From: Deltaproteobacteria bacterium
GTDB lineage: Bacteria > Myxococcota_A > Polyangia > Nannocystales > Nannocystaceae
DNA length: 58,795 bases
Direction of reading: 5' to 3'
Assembly: GCA_003696955.1 (NCBI GenBank)
Contig: RFGU01000058.1
Coordinates: forward strand, 1-58,795
Shown here: piece after piece, positions 43,380 to 52,228 of the stretch
Layout of the letters: every line of letters starts with the position of its first letter
Numbering within the stretch: position 1 is the first letter of the stretch
The notes under the pieces: model-generated
Databases searched by the model: none
What the model was told of the DNA's origin: nothing
What the model saw: only the letters and a program-made list of their open reading frames with translations
Position numbers and translations under genes: made by a program

Positions 43380-45086
43380 TCACCGAACCCGTCGGCTCGC
43401 GGGGACCCGACCGTCGATGCCGGGCTCGTAGACCCGCTCGACGTAGGCCAGGTTCGCGGCGGACCGTGGATGCCGTGGGACCAGGTGGAGGGCGCCCACC
43501 CCGGCCACGCCGAGCAGGCTCCCGGCGGCGACGGCGGCCAGGATCCGCCGACCGGGTGCGCCGGCCGGGATCGCCAGGGCGGCGGCGACGTGGCTCCACG
43601 CGCCGCGCGGCACCGGCGCCTCGGAACGAGACGGGGCAGGCCGACCGAGGCGCCGGCCGAAGAACCGTGAGGGCAAAGGCCCCGGATCGGACCAAGCCAC
43701 CGCGGGCAGGAGATCGAACCATCCGACGAGCAGCACCGCGCCCGTCACCACGACGGGCCCGGCCGGCACGCCGTAGGGCGCCGCGCCGTCGCGCAGCAGG
43801 GGAAGGAGCACCTCGACCACCGGCTGCCGCACGGCCTGGGGATCGAAATGGGGCCAAAGATTCGCCGCCAGCCCACAGACGATCCATCCGTAGACGAACG
43901 CACCGGTCACGAAGGCGACGGGCACGACGCGAGCCCGGATCCAGGCCAACACGTCCGCGATCCCCAGGGCCAACCCCGGCAGGGCCACGACCATGTACCG
44001 CGGGCCCACGCGCCACCCGCCGTCGAAGACCAGCCCCGAAACCACGAGGACGTACACGACGAAGACGCCGAGATGGATCCGCGCCTCCTCCCGCAGGTCG
44101 CCGGGCCGAAGGGCCATTCGAACGAGACCGACCACCCCGACGACCGCCGCGGGAAACCACGCGAGCAGACCGAAGCCGGGATCGAGGACGTGGCGCCAGA
44201 ACCCCGCCCACCTCGGCACGGAAAGCCCCACCACGCCCACCGCGTGCTTGGCCGCGAAGGCCGGCGTCACGACCGCCTGGTAGCCGGTGGAGAACGCCGA
44301 GCCGAAGGCGACGTGGTGATAGGCGGCAAGCGCCGCGAGCGGTACGAGGGCGCCCAGCAGGGTGCTGGCCGCCACGAAATAGGCCCTAGGCCGCAGGCTC
44401 GCCACGAGCACCAGGCCGAGGGGGACCCCCGCGAACACCGCCCCGTAGTCGCAGGCGACGGCAAGGCCCGCGACGAAACCTCCGCCGAGGGCGCGAGCCG
44501 GGCGGCCCCGTCCGATCGCCTCGGCACAAAGCGCGATGCCCCCCACCAGCAGCGCGGCGGCGAGGGCGTGCCCATAGGCCAACCTGCCGTAGACGAAGAG
44601 GGGCGAACCGAAGCAGGCGACCCACAGGGCAAGGCGTACCCGCGCCGGGAGGATGCCCGCCAGGGTCCACCTTCGATGGAGGAATCCGGCCGCCAGCGCA
44701 AGCGGCAGGGCCGCCGTGGCGAAACGAACCGCCCACGTGACCTGCCGCAGCGTCACCTCCGGCCCCACGACCGCCTTGGCGACCATGTAGGCCAAGGCGC
44801 CGACCACCGACACGCCCGGCGGCTTGTTGGGATAGAGCCGCCCGTCCGCCCCGCGGGACAGATCCGGCCCGAGGTCCCATCCGCGCGCGAGGAGTCCGTC
44901 CACCGCGAACGTCCCATCTTCCACCAAGGCGACGGCCTGGGCGATCCGCGGCAACTCGTTGGCGTTGCGCGTGGCCTCGAAATAGGGAAAGCACGCCAGC
45001 AGCACGCCGAGCACCACCGCCGCGAACGACACGCTCTCGGCGAGCCTCGGGCGTGCCGAGGTCCGCATCGGGGCCTCGCCGGTCAC
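43380..45086 (-). CDS. polytopic membrane protein, GT-C glycosyltransferase-like
   Basis: The protein has 568 residues with about 11-12 membrane helices. A conserved-looking periplasmic loop after helix 1 reads DGRLYPNKPPGVSVVGALAYM. This resembles the SxKPPG-type loop of prokaryotic GT-C/PMT-like transferases, preceded by acidic residues (ALVEDGTFAVDG) that may be catalytic. These enzymes move sugars from polyprenyl-phosphate donors to lipids or proteins. No partner gene fixes the substrate. The GTG start has TACCCT six bases upstream and TTGGCG at a 17-base spacing, suggesting a leaderless transcript independent of pspA. Confidence 0.65.
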   Translation of the reverse strand: MTGEAPMRTSARPRLAESVSFAAVVLGVLLACFPYFEATRNANELPRIAQAVALVEDGTFAVDGLLARGWDLGPDLSRGADGRLYPNKPPGVSVVGALAYMVAKAVVGPEVTLRQVTWAVRFATAALPLALAAGFLHRRWTLAGILPARVRLALWVACFGSPLFVYGRLAYGHALAAALLVGGIALCAEAIGRGRPARALGGGFVAGLAVACDYGAVFAGVPLGLVLVASLRPRAYFVAASTLLGALVPLAALAAYHHVAFGSAFSTGYQAVVTPAFAAKHAVGVVGLSVPRWAGFWRHVLDPGFGLLAWFPAAVVGVVGLVRMALRPGDLREEARIHLGVFVVYVLVVSGLVFDGGWRVGPRYMVVALPGLALGIADVLAWIRARVVPVAFVTGAFVYGWIVCGLAANLWPHFDPQAVRQPVVEVLLPLLRDGAAPYGVPAGPVVVTGAVLLVGWFDLLPAVAWSDPGPLPSRFFGRRLGRPAPSRSEAPVPRGAWSHVAAALAIPAGAPGRRILAAVAAGSLLGVAGVGALHLVPRHPRSAANLAYVERVYEPGIDGRVPASRRVR

Positions 45087-45092
45087 GGCGCT

Positions 45093-45121
45093 AGGGTAGC
45101 GGCCGGCGCGTGCCCCGCCAA
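45093..45121 (-). promoter_or_regulatory. promoter TTGGCG-17-TACCCT of the 43380 gene
   Basis: Minus strand: TTGGCG (complement of 45116-45121), 17 bases, TACCCT (complement of 45093-45098), then six bases to the GTG start. It lies in the 66-base gap after pspA. Confidence 0.45.
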
Positions 45122-45152
45122 ACGGTCCGGGTGCTGGCGGCCGCCATCGCGG

Positions 45153-45857
45153 CTACTCGGACGTGCCCTCGGGCAGGGCCCGCTCATCCCGCATCTTCGC
45201 CTTGAGCGCCTCGAGTTCGTCGTCGAGGCCCCGGTCGCGCTCAAGTTCCGCGAAGCGGGCATCCACCGCGGCGGCCTCGACCTGGTCCTCCGAGAGTTCG
45301 GCGGCCACCTCCTGCATGGCTTCCATCTCGGCGATCCGCGACTCGATGGCCGAAAGGCGCGAGAGGGGATCGTCGCCGACCGCCCCGCCCCCACGTAGCT
45401 GGGCCTTCTGCGCGCGCGCCTGGGCCATCAAGGTGCCGCGGCGCAGGTCGAGGCTCTTCCAACGCCGCTTCGCGGCATCGATCTCGGACTTCATGCGCTC
45501 GACGAGCGCCCGCTGTTCGGCGAGGGCCTCCTCGGTCGCCCGCAAGCGCTCGGCCACGTCCTGCTTGTTGCGCAGGGCGGCGCGGGCGAGGTCCTCGTCT
45601 CCGGCGGCCACGGCCCGCTCGGCCCGCTGCTGCCACGTGCCGACCTCGGCGCGAAGCTCCTCGATCTTGCGTTCCATCACCTTGCGCTCGACCAGCGCCG
45701 TCTTGAGGTCCTTCTCGGCTCGCTTGATCTCGGCGGCCAGATCGTCGATCGCCAGGGCGATCTCGCTGCCGGGGTCGCGGACGGCGTCGACGGCGTCGGA
45801 CGCCGCCCCGGAGATCGCCTTGCGCAAGCGGGTAAAGAAGCCTTCTTTCTTCGCCAT
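45153..45857 (-). CDS. pspA: PspA/IM30-family phage-shock protein
   Basis: The protein has 234 residues, the usual PspA length. It is almost entirely charged coiled coil (AAEIKRAEKDLKTALVERK, RMKSEIDAAKRRWKSLDLR). The N-terminal amphipathic helix FFTRLRKAISGAASDAVDAV includes the usual DP break at about residue 29. The family (ESCRT-III-like) binds stressed inner membrane and limits proton leakage. No PspBC or PspF genes are adjacent. ATG 45857 has GAAGG; a possible minus-10 TATCCT (complement of 45892-45897) lies about 34 bases upstream, giving a leadered message. Divergent from holB across 85 bases. Confidence 0.88.
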   Translation of the reverse strand: MAKKEGFFTRLRKAISGAASDAVDAVRDPGSEIALAIDDLAAEIKRAEKDLKTALVERKVMERKIEELRAEVGTWQQRAERAVAAGDEDLARAALRNKQDVAERLRATEEALAEQRALVERMKSEIDAAKRRWKSLDLRRGTLMAQARAQKAQLRGGGAVGDDPLSRLSAIESRIAEMEAMQEVAAELSEDQVEAAAVDARFAELERDRGLDDELEALKAKMRDERALPEGTSE

Positions 45858-45929
45858 GGTGCCTTCTTCGGATCGGGGGCCTGTCGCGGCGAGGATAGCG
45901 CACGCCCCCTCGCGCGCACGGGAGGCTGC

Positions 45930-45935
45930 TACCCT
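45930..45935 (+). promoter_or_regulatory. minus-10 element TACCCT (extended TGC) of holB
   Basis: TGCTACCCT ends seven bases before the holB ATG at 45943 with no Shine-Dalgarno in between, consistent with leaderless translation. Confidence 0.45.
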
Positions 45936-45942
45936 CGCGCCG

Positions 45943-46950
45943 ATGGACGACCTGCTCCCGGGCCTTCGCGGGCAGGAACGCGCCCGCCGCCGCCTCGCGG
46001 CCGCCCTCGACCGGGGACGGCTCCCCCACGCCCTGGCCTTCGTCGGTCCGAGCGGGGTGGGCCGGGCCCTCGCCGCCCGCGCCCTGGCCCGCGCGCTCCA
46101 CTGTGCCGAGGCGCCCCGGCGCGGTTGCGGCACCTGCCCGGCGTGCCGGCGCATCGACGCCGGCCACCATGCCGGCCTCGAGTGGCTGCGTCCCGCCGAC
46201 GGAGCCCGGACGATCTCCGTGGAGGCCGCCCGGGACGTGCGCAATCGTGCCATGCGGGCGCCCCTCGAAGGTCCGGCCCACGTGATCGTCGTCGACCCGG
46301 CCGAGGCGCTGACCGTGCAGGCGGCCAACGCGTTGCTCAAGGTCCTCGAAGAGCCGCCCGAGGGTGTCTACTTCATGCTCCTGTGCGCCGGGCTCGGGGG
46401 CCTGTTGCCCACGATCGCGAGCCGTTGCGTCCCCATCCGGTTCGGCACGCTGCCCGCTGCCGAGGTCGAGTCCATCATGGACGAACATCTGCCCGAACTC
46501 GACGGGAAGACCCGCCGTGCCGCCCTCGACCTGGCCGCCGGCCGACCGGGCGAAGCCCTGCGGCTCGCCCGGGATCCCTCCGTGCCGGCCCTGCTCGATC
46601 TGCTCGCCGCAGCGCGCGCCGCCGTCGCCGAGGGTCCCTCCGCCGTGTTCGCCGGGGACGGGGGAGCCTTCTGGACCGCCCTCGCCGCGGCGGCCAAGGC
46701 GACCGGGATCAAGGGCACCGCGGGCGAGCGCGCCGCCGCCTTGGCCCTGATCGATCTGTGGGCGCTCGAGGCCCGCCGCGATCTGCTGCGGGCCGCCGGT
46801 TCGGGGCGGGGCGGCGCCGCACGGGCCGCGCGCCTCCTCGAGCGCCTTGCGAACGCGCGGGCGGCCCTCGAGCGCAACGCCTCGGTGCGGCTGTGCCTCG
46901 AAGACCTCGTGCTGACCCTCGCGGACGACGCCCCATGCGACGCCGCCTGA
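45943..46950 (+). CDS. holB: DNA polymerase III delta' subunit
   Basis: The protein has 335 residues. The N-terminal AAA+ domain has VGPSGVGRALAAR (P-loop position but Gly-Arg instead of Gly-Lys, as expected for the non-hydrolysing delta'). A four-Cys zinc module follows (C54, C62, C65, C68 in CGTCPAC). ISVEAARDVRN and NALLKVLEEPPEGVYF are family hallmarks. The C-terminal collar domain is present. In the clamp loader delta' is the stator that helps open the sliding clamp. The end overlaps the HEAT-repeat gene by 16 bases, implying co-translation. Confidence 0.9.
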   Translation: MDDLLPGLRGQERARRRLAAALDRGRLPHALAFVGPSGVGRALAARALARALHCAEAPRRGCGTCPACRRIDAGHHAGLEWLRPADGARTISVEAARDVRNRAMRAPLEGPAHVIVVDPAEALTVQAANALLKVLEEPPEGVYFMLLCAGLGGLLPTIASRCVPIRFGTLPAAEVESIMDEHLPELDGKTRRAALDLAAGRPGEALRLARDPSVPALLDLLAAARAAVAEGPSAVFAGDGGAFWTALAAAAKATGIKGTAGERAAALALIDLWALEARRDLLRAAGSGRGGAARAARLLERLANARAALERNASVRLCLEDLVLTLADDAPCDAA

Positions 46951-47927
46951 CCTTCGAGGCCGCGTTGCGCGATCTGACGGCGCAGCGCGACGAGGCCCGG
47001 GCCCTCGCCCTTCGTTGCCTGCCCTCCGCCCTGCTCGAACGCCACGGCCTCGAGCCCCCCGCGGCCCACGCGGCGACCCTCGGTCCCGACGGCGCGCGTG
47101 CCGTCGAAGCCGTCCTCGAGCGCCTCGAACGCGAGCCCCTCGCCGAACTGCGGGGCATCGCCCTTTGGGCACTTGCCATGCTCGGCGACGGGAGCATCGT
47201 CGGCGCCGCCCGCAGGGCCTTGGCGAACGAGACGGCCCCCTACGTCCACGAGAGTGCGGTCCAGGCGATGGGGATCGTCGGCGCGGTCGTGCCGCGGGAG
47301 GATCCGGTGTTGCAGGAGGTGTCCGCCTTCGTGGCCGACGCACTGCGGGACGAACGTCCTTGGGTGCGGGCGCAGGCCGCCCAGGCCGCCGTCACCGCCA
47401 AGTTGCCGGGGGCCGAGTCCATGCTCGTCGGCCACCTCGGAGCCGAGCGCGACGACGACGTGCGCGACGCCTGCGTGTGCGCCCTCGCCGAACTCGACCC
47501 GCCAGGGGCCGAGGCGTGCGACCGACTCGTCGAGGCGCTCGACGACGAGGCCCTGCCCCACGGCACGCGCCTTGCGGCCGCGCGGGGGCTCGCCGCCGCA
47601 CGGCGCACCGAAGGCGCCCGGCTGCTCGCGGCCGCCCTGCGCCGCCCCTTCGAGCGGGACGACGCCCTCGAGGCCCTCGCCGTCGTCGCCCCGCGCCTTC
47701 CCGCAGAAACGCGGGACGCCGTCGTCACCCGGGCCCGCCGCATCGCGGCGGGCTTCCTGACCCCGGTGACCACCCGGGTGCGGGCCGCCTACCTCCTCGC
47801 CCGGATCGCCCCCGAGGAAGGGGAGCGACTGCTGGCGCGCTTCGAACGACGCGGAGGCCGCGTGGCTCGCGAAGCCGTCGCCGACGCCCGCGCAGCCCTC
47901 GCCCGCCTTGCACGCGAGGAGGCCTGA
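46935..47927 (+). CDS. HEAT-repeat protein
   Basis: The protein has 330 residues. It is almost wholly alpha-helical with about seven 31-37-residue helix pairs of the HEAT type, for example ELRGIALWALAMLGDGSIV, YVHESAVQAMGIVGAVV, WVRAQAAQAAVTAKLPGA and DVRDACVCALAELDPPGA. HEAT repeats form curved scaffolds for protein-protein contacts. It starts 16 bases inside the end of holB in another frame and probably shares its transcript; a direct link to the replisome is speculative. No signal or membrane segment is seen. Confidence 0.8.
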   Translation: MRRRLTFEAALRDLTAQRDEARALALRCLPSALLERHGLEPPAAHAATLGPDGARAVEAVLERLEREPLAELRGIALWALAMLGDGSIVGAARRALANETAPYVHESAVQAMGIVGAVVPREDPVLQEVSAFVADALRDERPWVRAQAAQAAVTAKLPGAESMLVGHLGAERDDDVRDACVCALAELDPPGAEACDRLVEALDDEALPHGTRLAAARGLAAARRTEGARLLAAALRRPFERDDALEALAVVAPRLPAETRDAVVTRARRIAAGFLTPVTTRVRAAYLLARIAPEEGERLLARFERRGGRVAREAVADARAALARLAREEA

Positions 47928-47952
47928 AACGGTGGTGTGGGCGCCCGTGCGG

Positions 47953-47975
47953 GGCGCCTCCGGTCGGAGGTCGCC
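47953..47975. terminator. bidirectional hairpin between convergent genes
   Basis: GGCG + CCTCC pairs with GGAGG + (bulged T) + CGCC around a GGTC loop: nine pairs. It sits in the 64-base gap where the HEAT-repeat gene (plus) and the cysteine-repeat lipoprotein gene (minus) converge. No T-tract. Confidence 0.45.
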
Positions 47976-47991
47976 CGCACGCCCCGGCCGC

Positions 47992-50139
47992 CTACGGGCG
48001 CACCTTGGCCACCCAGATGTCGTAGTCGTTGGCCCCGGTCTTCTGGCCACAGACGAACAGGTTGCCGTCGTCACCCACCACGATGCCGTACGCACGGTCG
48101 ACGAGCGACTGCCCTCCGTCGAAGCGCTGCGTCCACGCCTCCGCGTCCATGGCGTCGCGCCGCTGGAGCAGAATGTCCGTCGAGGTGCCGTTTTGCCACT
48201 CCTCGCCAGCGATCACGTAGTCGTCGCCGGCGACGATGGCGAGCGCACGTCCGACGTCGTCGCTACCGCCAGCCCCCGCGTACTTCACCTCCGTGAGCAG
48301 ATCGCCGTTGGAGATGTCGAACTTGCCGACCCAGACGTTCTGACCGGCACCGCTCTCCCACATGGTGCCCGCCACCACGGCTCGTCCACTGCCGTCGATT
48401 CGCACCGCACGCCCGGCGTCCGTGCTGTCGTCGCCGTTGAAGTACTTCCACCAGATCGTGGCACCGTCGGGCCCGTACCGGCGAACGAAGATGTCGCTGG
48501 ATTGGCCGTTCACCTGCCGAATCTCTCCGACGACGATCATGTTGGTCCCGAAGGTCGTGATGTCGTAAAGGCGATCGGCCAGACTCTCCGCACCATTGAC
48601 CGAGCGCGACCAGACCAGCGCGCCGTTGCCCGTGTACTTGAGTACGAGGCCGTTGTCGCTCTCCCCGACCGCCCACGAACTCCCGACCACGATGGGGCTG
48701 CCCTCGGTGTCCACGGCCACGTCGTACCCCTCGTCCGTGCTGTTGGCCGCACCATTGTAGGTCTGCTCCCAAAGCATGTTGCCGTCCGCATCGTACTTGC
48801 GCAGGAAGAGGTTGCCGCCCTCTCCCGTGACCGTGGTGCGTCCGGTCGCGTAGACTAGGTTGCCAGCGGTCGCGACGCCGCGGATCCAGACGTTGCCGTC
48901 CGGACTGCCGAAGGTCCGCGTCCACACCGGCACCAGGTCCGGCGTGTACTTGCGCAGCCATGCGACGATCACGCCCCCCGACGAGAGTCGACCGCCCACG
49001 ATGATGTTGCCGGCGGCGTCCTTGGCGATGTCGTAGGCGATGTCCTTGCCGCCATCGAGATCCACCGTCGTCTCGGAGACGATCGATCCGGACGGCTCGC
49101 AATCCACGTTGCATCCGTCCCCGTTGGTCTGGTTGCCGTCGTCGCAGGTCTCGACACCGGCGTGGACGATCCCGTCGCCGCAGATGGCATTGGTGCACGT
49201 GTTCGTGCAGTCGTCCGTGTCGTCCATGTTGCCGTCGTCGCATTCCTCCCCCATCTGCACGATGCCATCGCCGCACTCGGGGGTGGTGCACGCATTCGTG
49301 CACCCGTCGTCGTCCACCATGTTGCCATCGTCGCAGGCCTCCCCCATCTGCACGATGCCGTCGCCGCACTCGGGGTTCGTGCACATGTTCGTGCACTCGT
49401 CGTCGTCCACCATGTTGCCGTCGTCGCACTCCTCCATGCCGGCCCACACGACGTTGTCGCCGCACTTGGCGGCCAGGCACGTGCTCAGGCACGCGTCCGT
49501 ATCGTCCATGTTGCCGTCGTCGCACTCCTCCATGCCCTCGACGATGCCGTTGCCGCAGGTGGGCAGGGCACAATCGTTGGTGCACTCGTCGTCGTTGTTC
49601 TGGTTGCCGTCGTCGCACGCCTCGCCGGGTCCCACGACACCGTCACCGCACGTGAAGACCTTGCAATTCGAAAGACACGTGTCCGTGTCGTCCATGTTGC
49701 CGTCGTCGCATTCCTCCATCCCCGCCCACAGGAACCCGTCGCCGCAGGTCGCCGCCTCGCAGGTGTTCAGGCACTCGTCGTTGTTGCTCTGGTTGCCGTC
49801 GTCGCACGCCTCGCCGGGCTCGACCATGCCGTTGCCACAGATCGCGTCCGGGCTGCGGCAGACCATGGCGTCCGGATCGCACACGAGGTCCGGATCGCAT
49901 GCGCCGCCCGGCGTACACGGACACCCCAGCGTACCGACGGGACAATCGGGCCCCGTGGTCGACGTGGTCGTCGCGGTGGTGGTCTCCGAGGTGGAGCCTT
50001 CGGTGCCGCCGGTCCCCGTACTCGTTCCCGTTCCCGTCCCCTCCGCGACGTCGTCGCCGCACGCAGCGGTCCCGAACACGAAGGTCAACACGGAAAGTGG
50101 AACGAAGATGGTATTGCGAAGGGAACCCGCGATGTACAT
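47992..50139 (-). CDS. DUF4215-type cysteine-rich repeat lipoprotein with C-terminal beta-propeller
   Basis: The protein has 715 residues. A signal peptide ends in FGTAAC (Cys 27), then a Gly/Thr/Ser linker. A small Cys module ([16 protein letters not shown]) precedes eight tandem repeats of 31-32 residues, each CG(D/N)G...(E/T)xCDDGN...C...C. From about residue 350 repeated segments such as [31 protein letters not shown] and MIVVGEIRQ look like SBBP-type propeller blades. The protein is probably surface-exposed. ATG 50139 has AAGGAG. A TTGCCG-17-TAAGAT promoter lies 27 bases upstream, making this the best-resolved leadered gene in the window. Confidence 0.88.
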   Translation of the reverse strand: MYIAGSLRNTIFVPLSVLTFVFGTAACGDDVAEGTGTGTSTGTGGTEGSTSETTTATTTSTTGPDCPVGTLGCPCTPGGACDPDLVCDPDAMVCRSPDAICGNGMVEPGEACDDGNQSNNDECLNTCEAATCGDGFLWAGMEECDDGNMDDTDTCLSNCKVFTCGDGVVGPGEACDDGNQNNDDECTNDCALPTCGNGIVEGMEECDDGNMDDTDACLSTCLAAKCGDNVVWAGMEECDDGNMVDDDECTNMCTNPECGDGIVQMGEACDDGNMVDDDGCTNACTTPECGDGIVQMGEECDDGNMDDTDDCTNTCTNAICGDGIVHAGVETCDDGNQTNGDGCNVDCEPSGSIVSETTVDLDGGKDIAYDIAKDAAGNIIVGGRLSSGGVIVAWLRKYTPDLVPVWTRTFGSPDGNVWIRGVATAGNLVYATGRTTVTGEGGNLFLRKYDADGNMLWEQTYNGAANSTDEGYDVAVDTEGSPIVVGSSWAVGESDNGLVLKYTGNGALVWSRSVNGAESLADRLYDITTFGTNMIVVGEIRQVNGQSSDIFVRRYGPDGATIWWKYFNGDDSTDAGRAVRIDGSGRAVVAGTMWESGAGQNVWVGKFDISNGDLLTEVKYAGAGGSDDVGRALAIVAGDDYVIAGEEWQNGTSTDILLQRRDAMDAEAWTQRFDGGQSLVDRAYGIVVGDDGNLFVCGQKTGANDYDIWVAKVRP
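49099..49839 (-). repeat. tandem coding repeat (8 units of about 93-96 bases)
   Basis: This is the DNA behind the eight CG(D/N)G...CDDGN repeats of the 47992 gene. Units are 31-32 codons and individually diverged. Two adjacent units ([16 protein letters not shown] and [16 protein letters not shown]) are nearly identical, which suggests recent unit duplication or conversion. Confidence 0.8.
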
Positions 50140-50166
50140 GGTGATGCTCCTTATGCGACGCCTTTC

Positions 50167-50195
50167 ATCTTAGGCAAGTTGGAAACGGACGGCAA
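50167..50195 (-). promoter_or_regulatory. promoter TTGCCG-17-TAAGAT of the 47992 gene
   Basis: Minus strand: TTGCCG (complement of 50190-50195), 17-base spacer, TAAGAT (complement of 50167-50172). The start codon is 27 bases downstream with AAGGAG between, a leadered arrangement. Confidence 0.55.
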
Positions 50196-50294
50196 ACACG
50201 GGCCGACGGGCCGCGGCCGGCGGCCCAATGTGGAGCTTTGCTGCGACCTACGCCCCGAAGACCGCCCATTGCAGGCCGAAGCGGCCGCCTTCGC

Positions 50295-50300
50295 TATCAT
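50295..50300 (+). promoter_or_regulatory. minus-10 element TATCAT of the methyltransferase gene
   Basis: TATCAT ends nine bases before GTG 50310. There is no Shine-Dalgarno. A TTGCAG 20 bases further upstream is too distant to be convincing. Confidence 0.4.
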
Positions 50301-50309
50301 GCCCCGCAG

Positions 50310-51167
50310 GTGACGACCTCGTCCGACCTCCTGGAAGCTGCCGCAGCGGCCTTCTCGAAGTGCGCGACCATCGACGGTTTCCTCGACGTCTGGCTGCGCA
50401 ATGCGTTCCTGCCGCCACGCGAGCAGGCCATTCTCGAGCACTACTACGCCAGCTTCGTTCGAGGGTTTCCCCCTAGGTTGCGTCGCCTCTACCGCTCCCA
50501 GACCCGCGAGATCCTCGGTCTCATCGCCGCCATGGACCGCCCGAAGGTACTCGAGATCGGTGCTGGCTGCGGGACGGAGAGCCTTTGGTTCGCCCTGTCC
50601 GGAGCCGAGGTAACCGGTATCGACGTCCGCGCCGACCGGCTCGACGTTGCCCGTGCCCGCCGCGACCTGTTGCAAACGGCCCTTCGCGTCCCACTGCGCG
50701 CGGAGTTTCGCCACGAGAACCTCTTCGATCTGACGGCGGGCTCCTACGACATCGTGTGGATGGAGCACACCTTTCACCACCTCGAACCTCGTCTACGTGT
50801 CGTGGACCACGTCGCACGGCTCGTGCGACCGGGGGGGTACGTCGTCGTGTCGGAGGTCAACGCTTGGAACCTCCCCATGCAGCTCCAATACCTGCGAAGA
50901 CGGGGACTACGAACCATCGACACCTACGTCGATGCCACGGGACGGACGCACGTCTACGGCGTCGAACGCTTCCTATCGCCGCGCACCCTCGAGCGCCTGT
51001 TCGGCAGGGCCGAGATCCGCACGGTCTCGTTGCGCTACTTTCGGCTGTTTCCGAACCACCCCTTGTTCTCGGCCCTCGCCCCCATCGAGCGGGTTGCCGA
51101 ACGGCTGCCGTTGCCCCCTGTCTTTACGTCCTACAATTGGGTCGGCTGCAAAGCCGCATCCCGATAG
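50310..51167 (+). CDS. class I SAM-dependent methyltransferase
   Basis: The protein has 285 residues from GTG 50310, chosen for the TATCAT nine bases upstream; a longer frame from 50238 begins with an unlikely basic stretch. The SAM site is LEIGAGCGTESLWFAL (motif I) with EVTGIDVR following. SYDIVWMEHTFHHLEPR is motif II, and VRPGGYVVVSEV comes next. The C-terminus is basic and beta-rich. The neighbouring glycosyltransferase and polymerase suggest it methylates a sugar or lipid intermediate of a surface glycan. Its 3' end overlaps the glycosyltransferase gene tail to tail by 37 bases. Third positions are less G+C-rich than in housekeeping genes of the window. Confidence 0.85.
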   Translation: MTTSSDLLEAAAAAFSKCATIDGFLDVWLRNAFLPPREQAILEHYYASFVRGFPPRLRRLYRSQTREILGLIAAMDRPKVLEIGAGCGTESLWFALSGAEVTGIDVRADRLDVARARRDLLQTALRVPLRAEFRHENLFDLTAGSYDIVWMEHTFHHLEPRLRVVDHVARLVRPGGYVVVSEVNAWNLPMQLQYLRRRGLRTIDTYVDATGRTHVYGVERFLSPRTLERLFGRAEIRTVSLRYFRLFPNHPLFSALAPIERVAERLPLPPVFTSYNWVGCKAASR

Positions 51168-52228
51168 ATCCGCGCCCAGGCCTCGACGACGGCGTCGAGG
51201 GAGAACTCGGCCTCCAGGCGTCTGCGCCCGGCATCCACCCGTGCCTCGACGCGCGGATCGAGGGGATCGAATGATCGCAGGGCCTCGGCCCACGCTTCCG
51301 CCGTATTGTCCACCAGCAGGCCGTCGTGACCATCGCGGATCAACTCGAGGACGCCTGGGGCCCGCGAGGCCAGTACCGGGGTCTTCGTGTTCCACGCTTC
51401 GAGCACCACGTTGGGCATGCCTTCGTGGTCCGTCGGCAGCACGACGAGGGACGCCCGAGCCATGCGGGACTCGACGTCGCGGACCTCGCCCACACCTTCG
51501 ACGAGCCCTCGCGCGTCGACCTCCCGGCACCTTCGCCGAAACTCGTCCGCATCCGTCCCTTGCCCGACGAACTCGAACGGAGCGAGACGCTCACGCGTAG
51601 CGTCGTCGAGCCGCGCAATCGCGGACAGGAGGATGTCGTGGCGCTTTTGCGGGGAGATTCGCGCGACGCACAGAACGCCGCGTCGAGGTCCGAACGGGCC
51701 GCCGTAGAGGCGCTTGCCGTTCGGGACGACGGGCACGCGGCTCGGATCGAAGCCCAGTGGTGATGCCAGTGCGTCGCGTCCCGCCGCACTGTTGAACACG
51801 AGCCGCGTTCCCCGGAACATCCATCGGTCGAGCTTGCGTTTGAGGCCATACGGCCCGGCGGGCTGCACGGTGTTGTGGACCGACGCCACGATGGGGATCC
51901 GAGGACGGGCCAGCCGCGCCACGTACACCGACGGCCACAACATGGCGTGGAGCACGTCGTAATCGGCCAGCAGCGGCCGAAGTGCTCGGGCAGCCGCGAC
52001 GGCACCGGCCACGTTCCATGGGCGATCGAGACGGTGCCAACGGACTCCGACGGGGGGATCGAGGACGTGGACGAAGGGATCGGTACAGTAGGTCGCCAGG
52101 TGGATCTGGACACCGAGGTCGTCGCGCGTCTTCGCGTGCTCGAGGACCTCCAGACACTGCTTCTCCGTTCCTCCGGTCCCCAGATGGGACATGAGTCGAA
52201 GCACCCGAAGCGTGTCCCTCTTGCTCAT
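51131..52228 (-). CDS. GT4-family glycosyltransferase
   Basis: The protein has 365 residues. The N-terminus (LRLMSHLGTGGTEKQCLEVL) has the G-G-T-E nucleotide-sugar and acceptor loop of GT-B enzymes. The C-terminal domain has RRGVLCVARISPQKRHDIL and the retaining GT4 signature TDHEGMPNVVLEAWNTKTPVLAS (EX7E type). It would add a hexose in a polysaccharide or glycolipid. The start overlaps the polymerase stop (ATGA), so it is coupled to the upstream Wzy-like gene. No membrane segment is seen. Confidence 0.87.
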   Translation of the reverse strand: MSKRDTLRVLRLMSHLGTGGTEKQCLEVLEHAKTRDDLGVQIHLATYCTDPFVHVLDPPVGVRWHRLDRPWNVAGAVAAARALRPLLADYDVLHAMLWPSVYVARLARPRIPIVASVHNTVQPAGPYGLKRKLDRWMFRGTRLVFNSAAGRDALASPLGFDPSRVPVVPNGKRLYGGPFGPRRGVLCVARISPQKRHDILLSAIARLDDATRERLAPFEFVGQGTDADEFRRRCREVDARGLVEGVGEVRDVESRMARASLVVLPTDHEGMPNVVLEAWNTKTPVLASRAPGVLELIRDGHDGLLVDNTAEAWAEALRSFDPLDPRVEARVDAGRRRLEAEFSLDAVVEAWARIYRDAALQPTQL

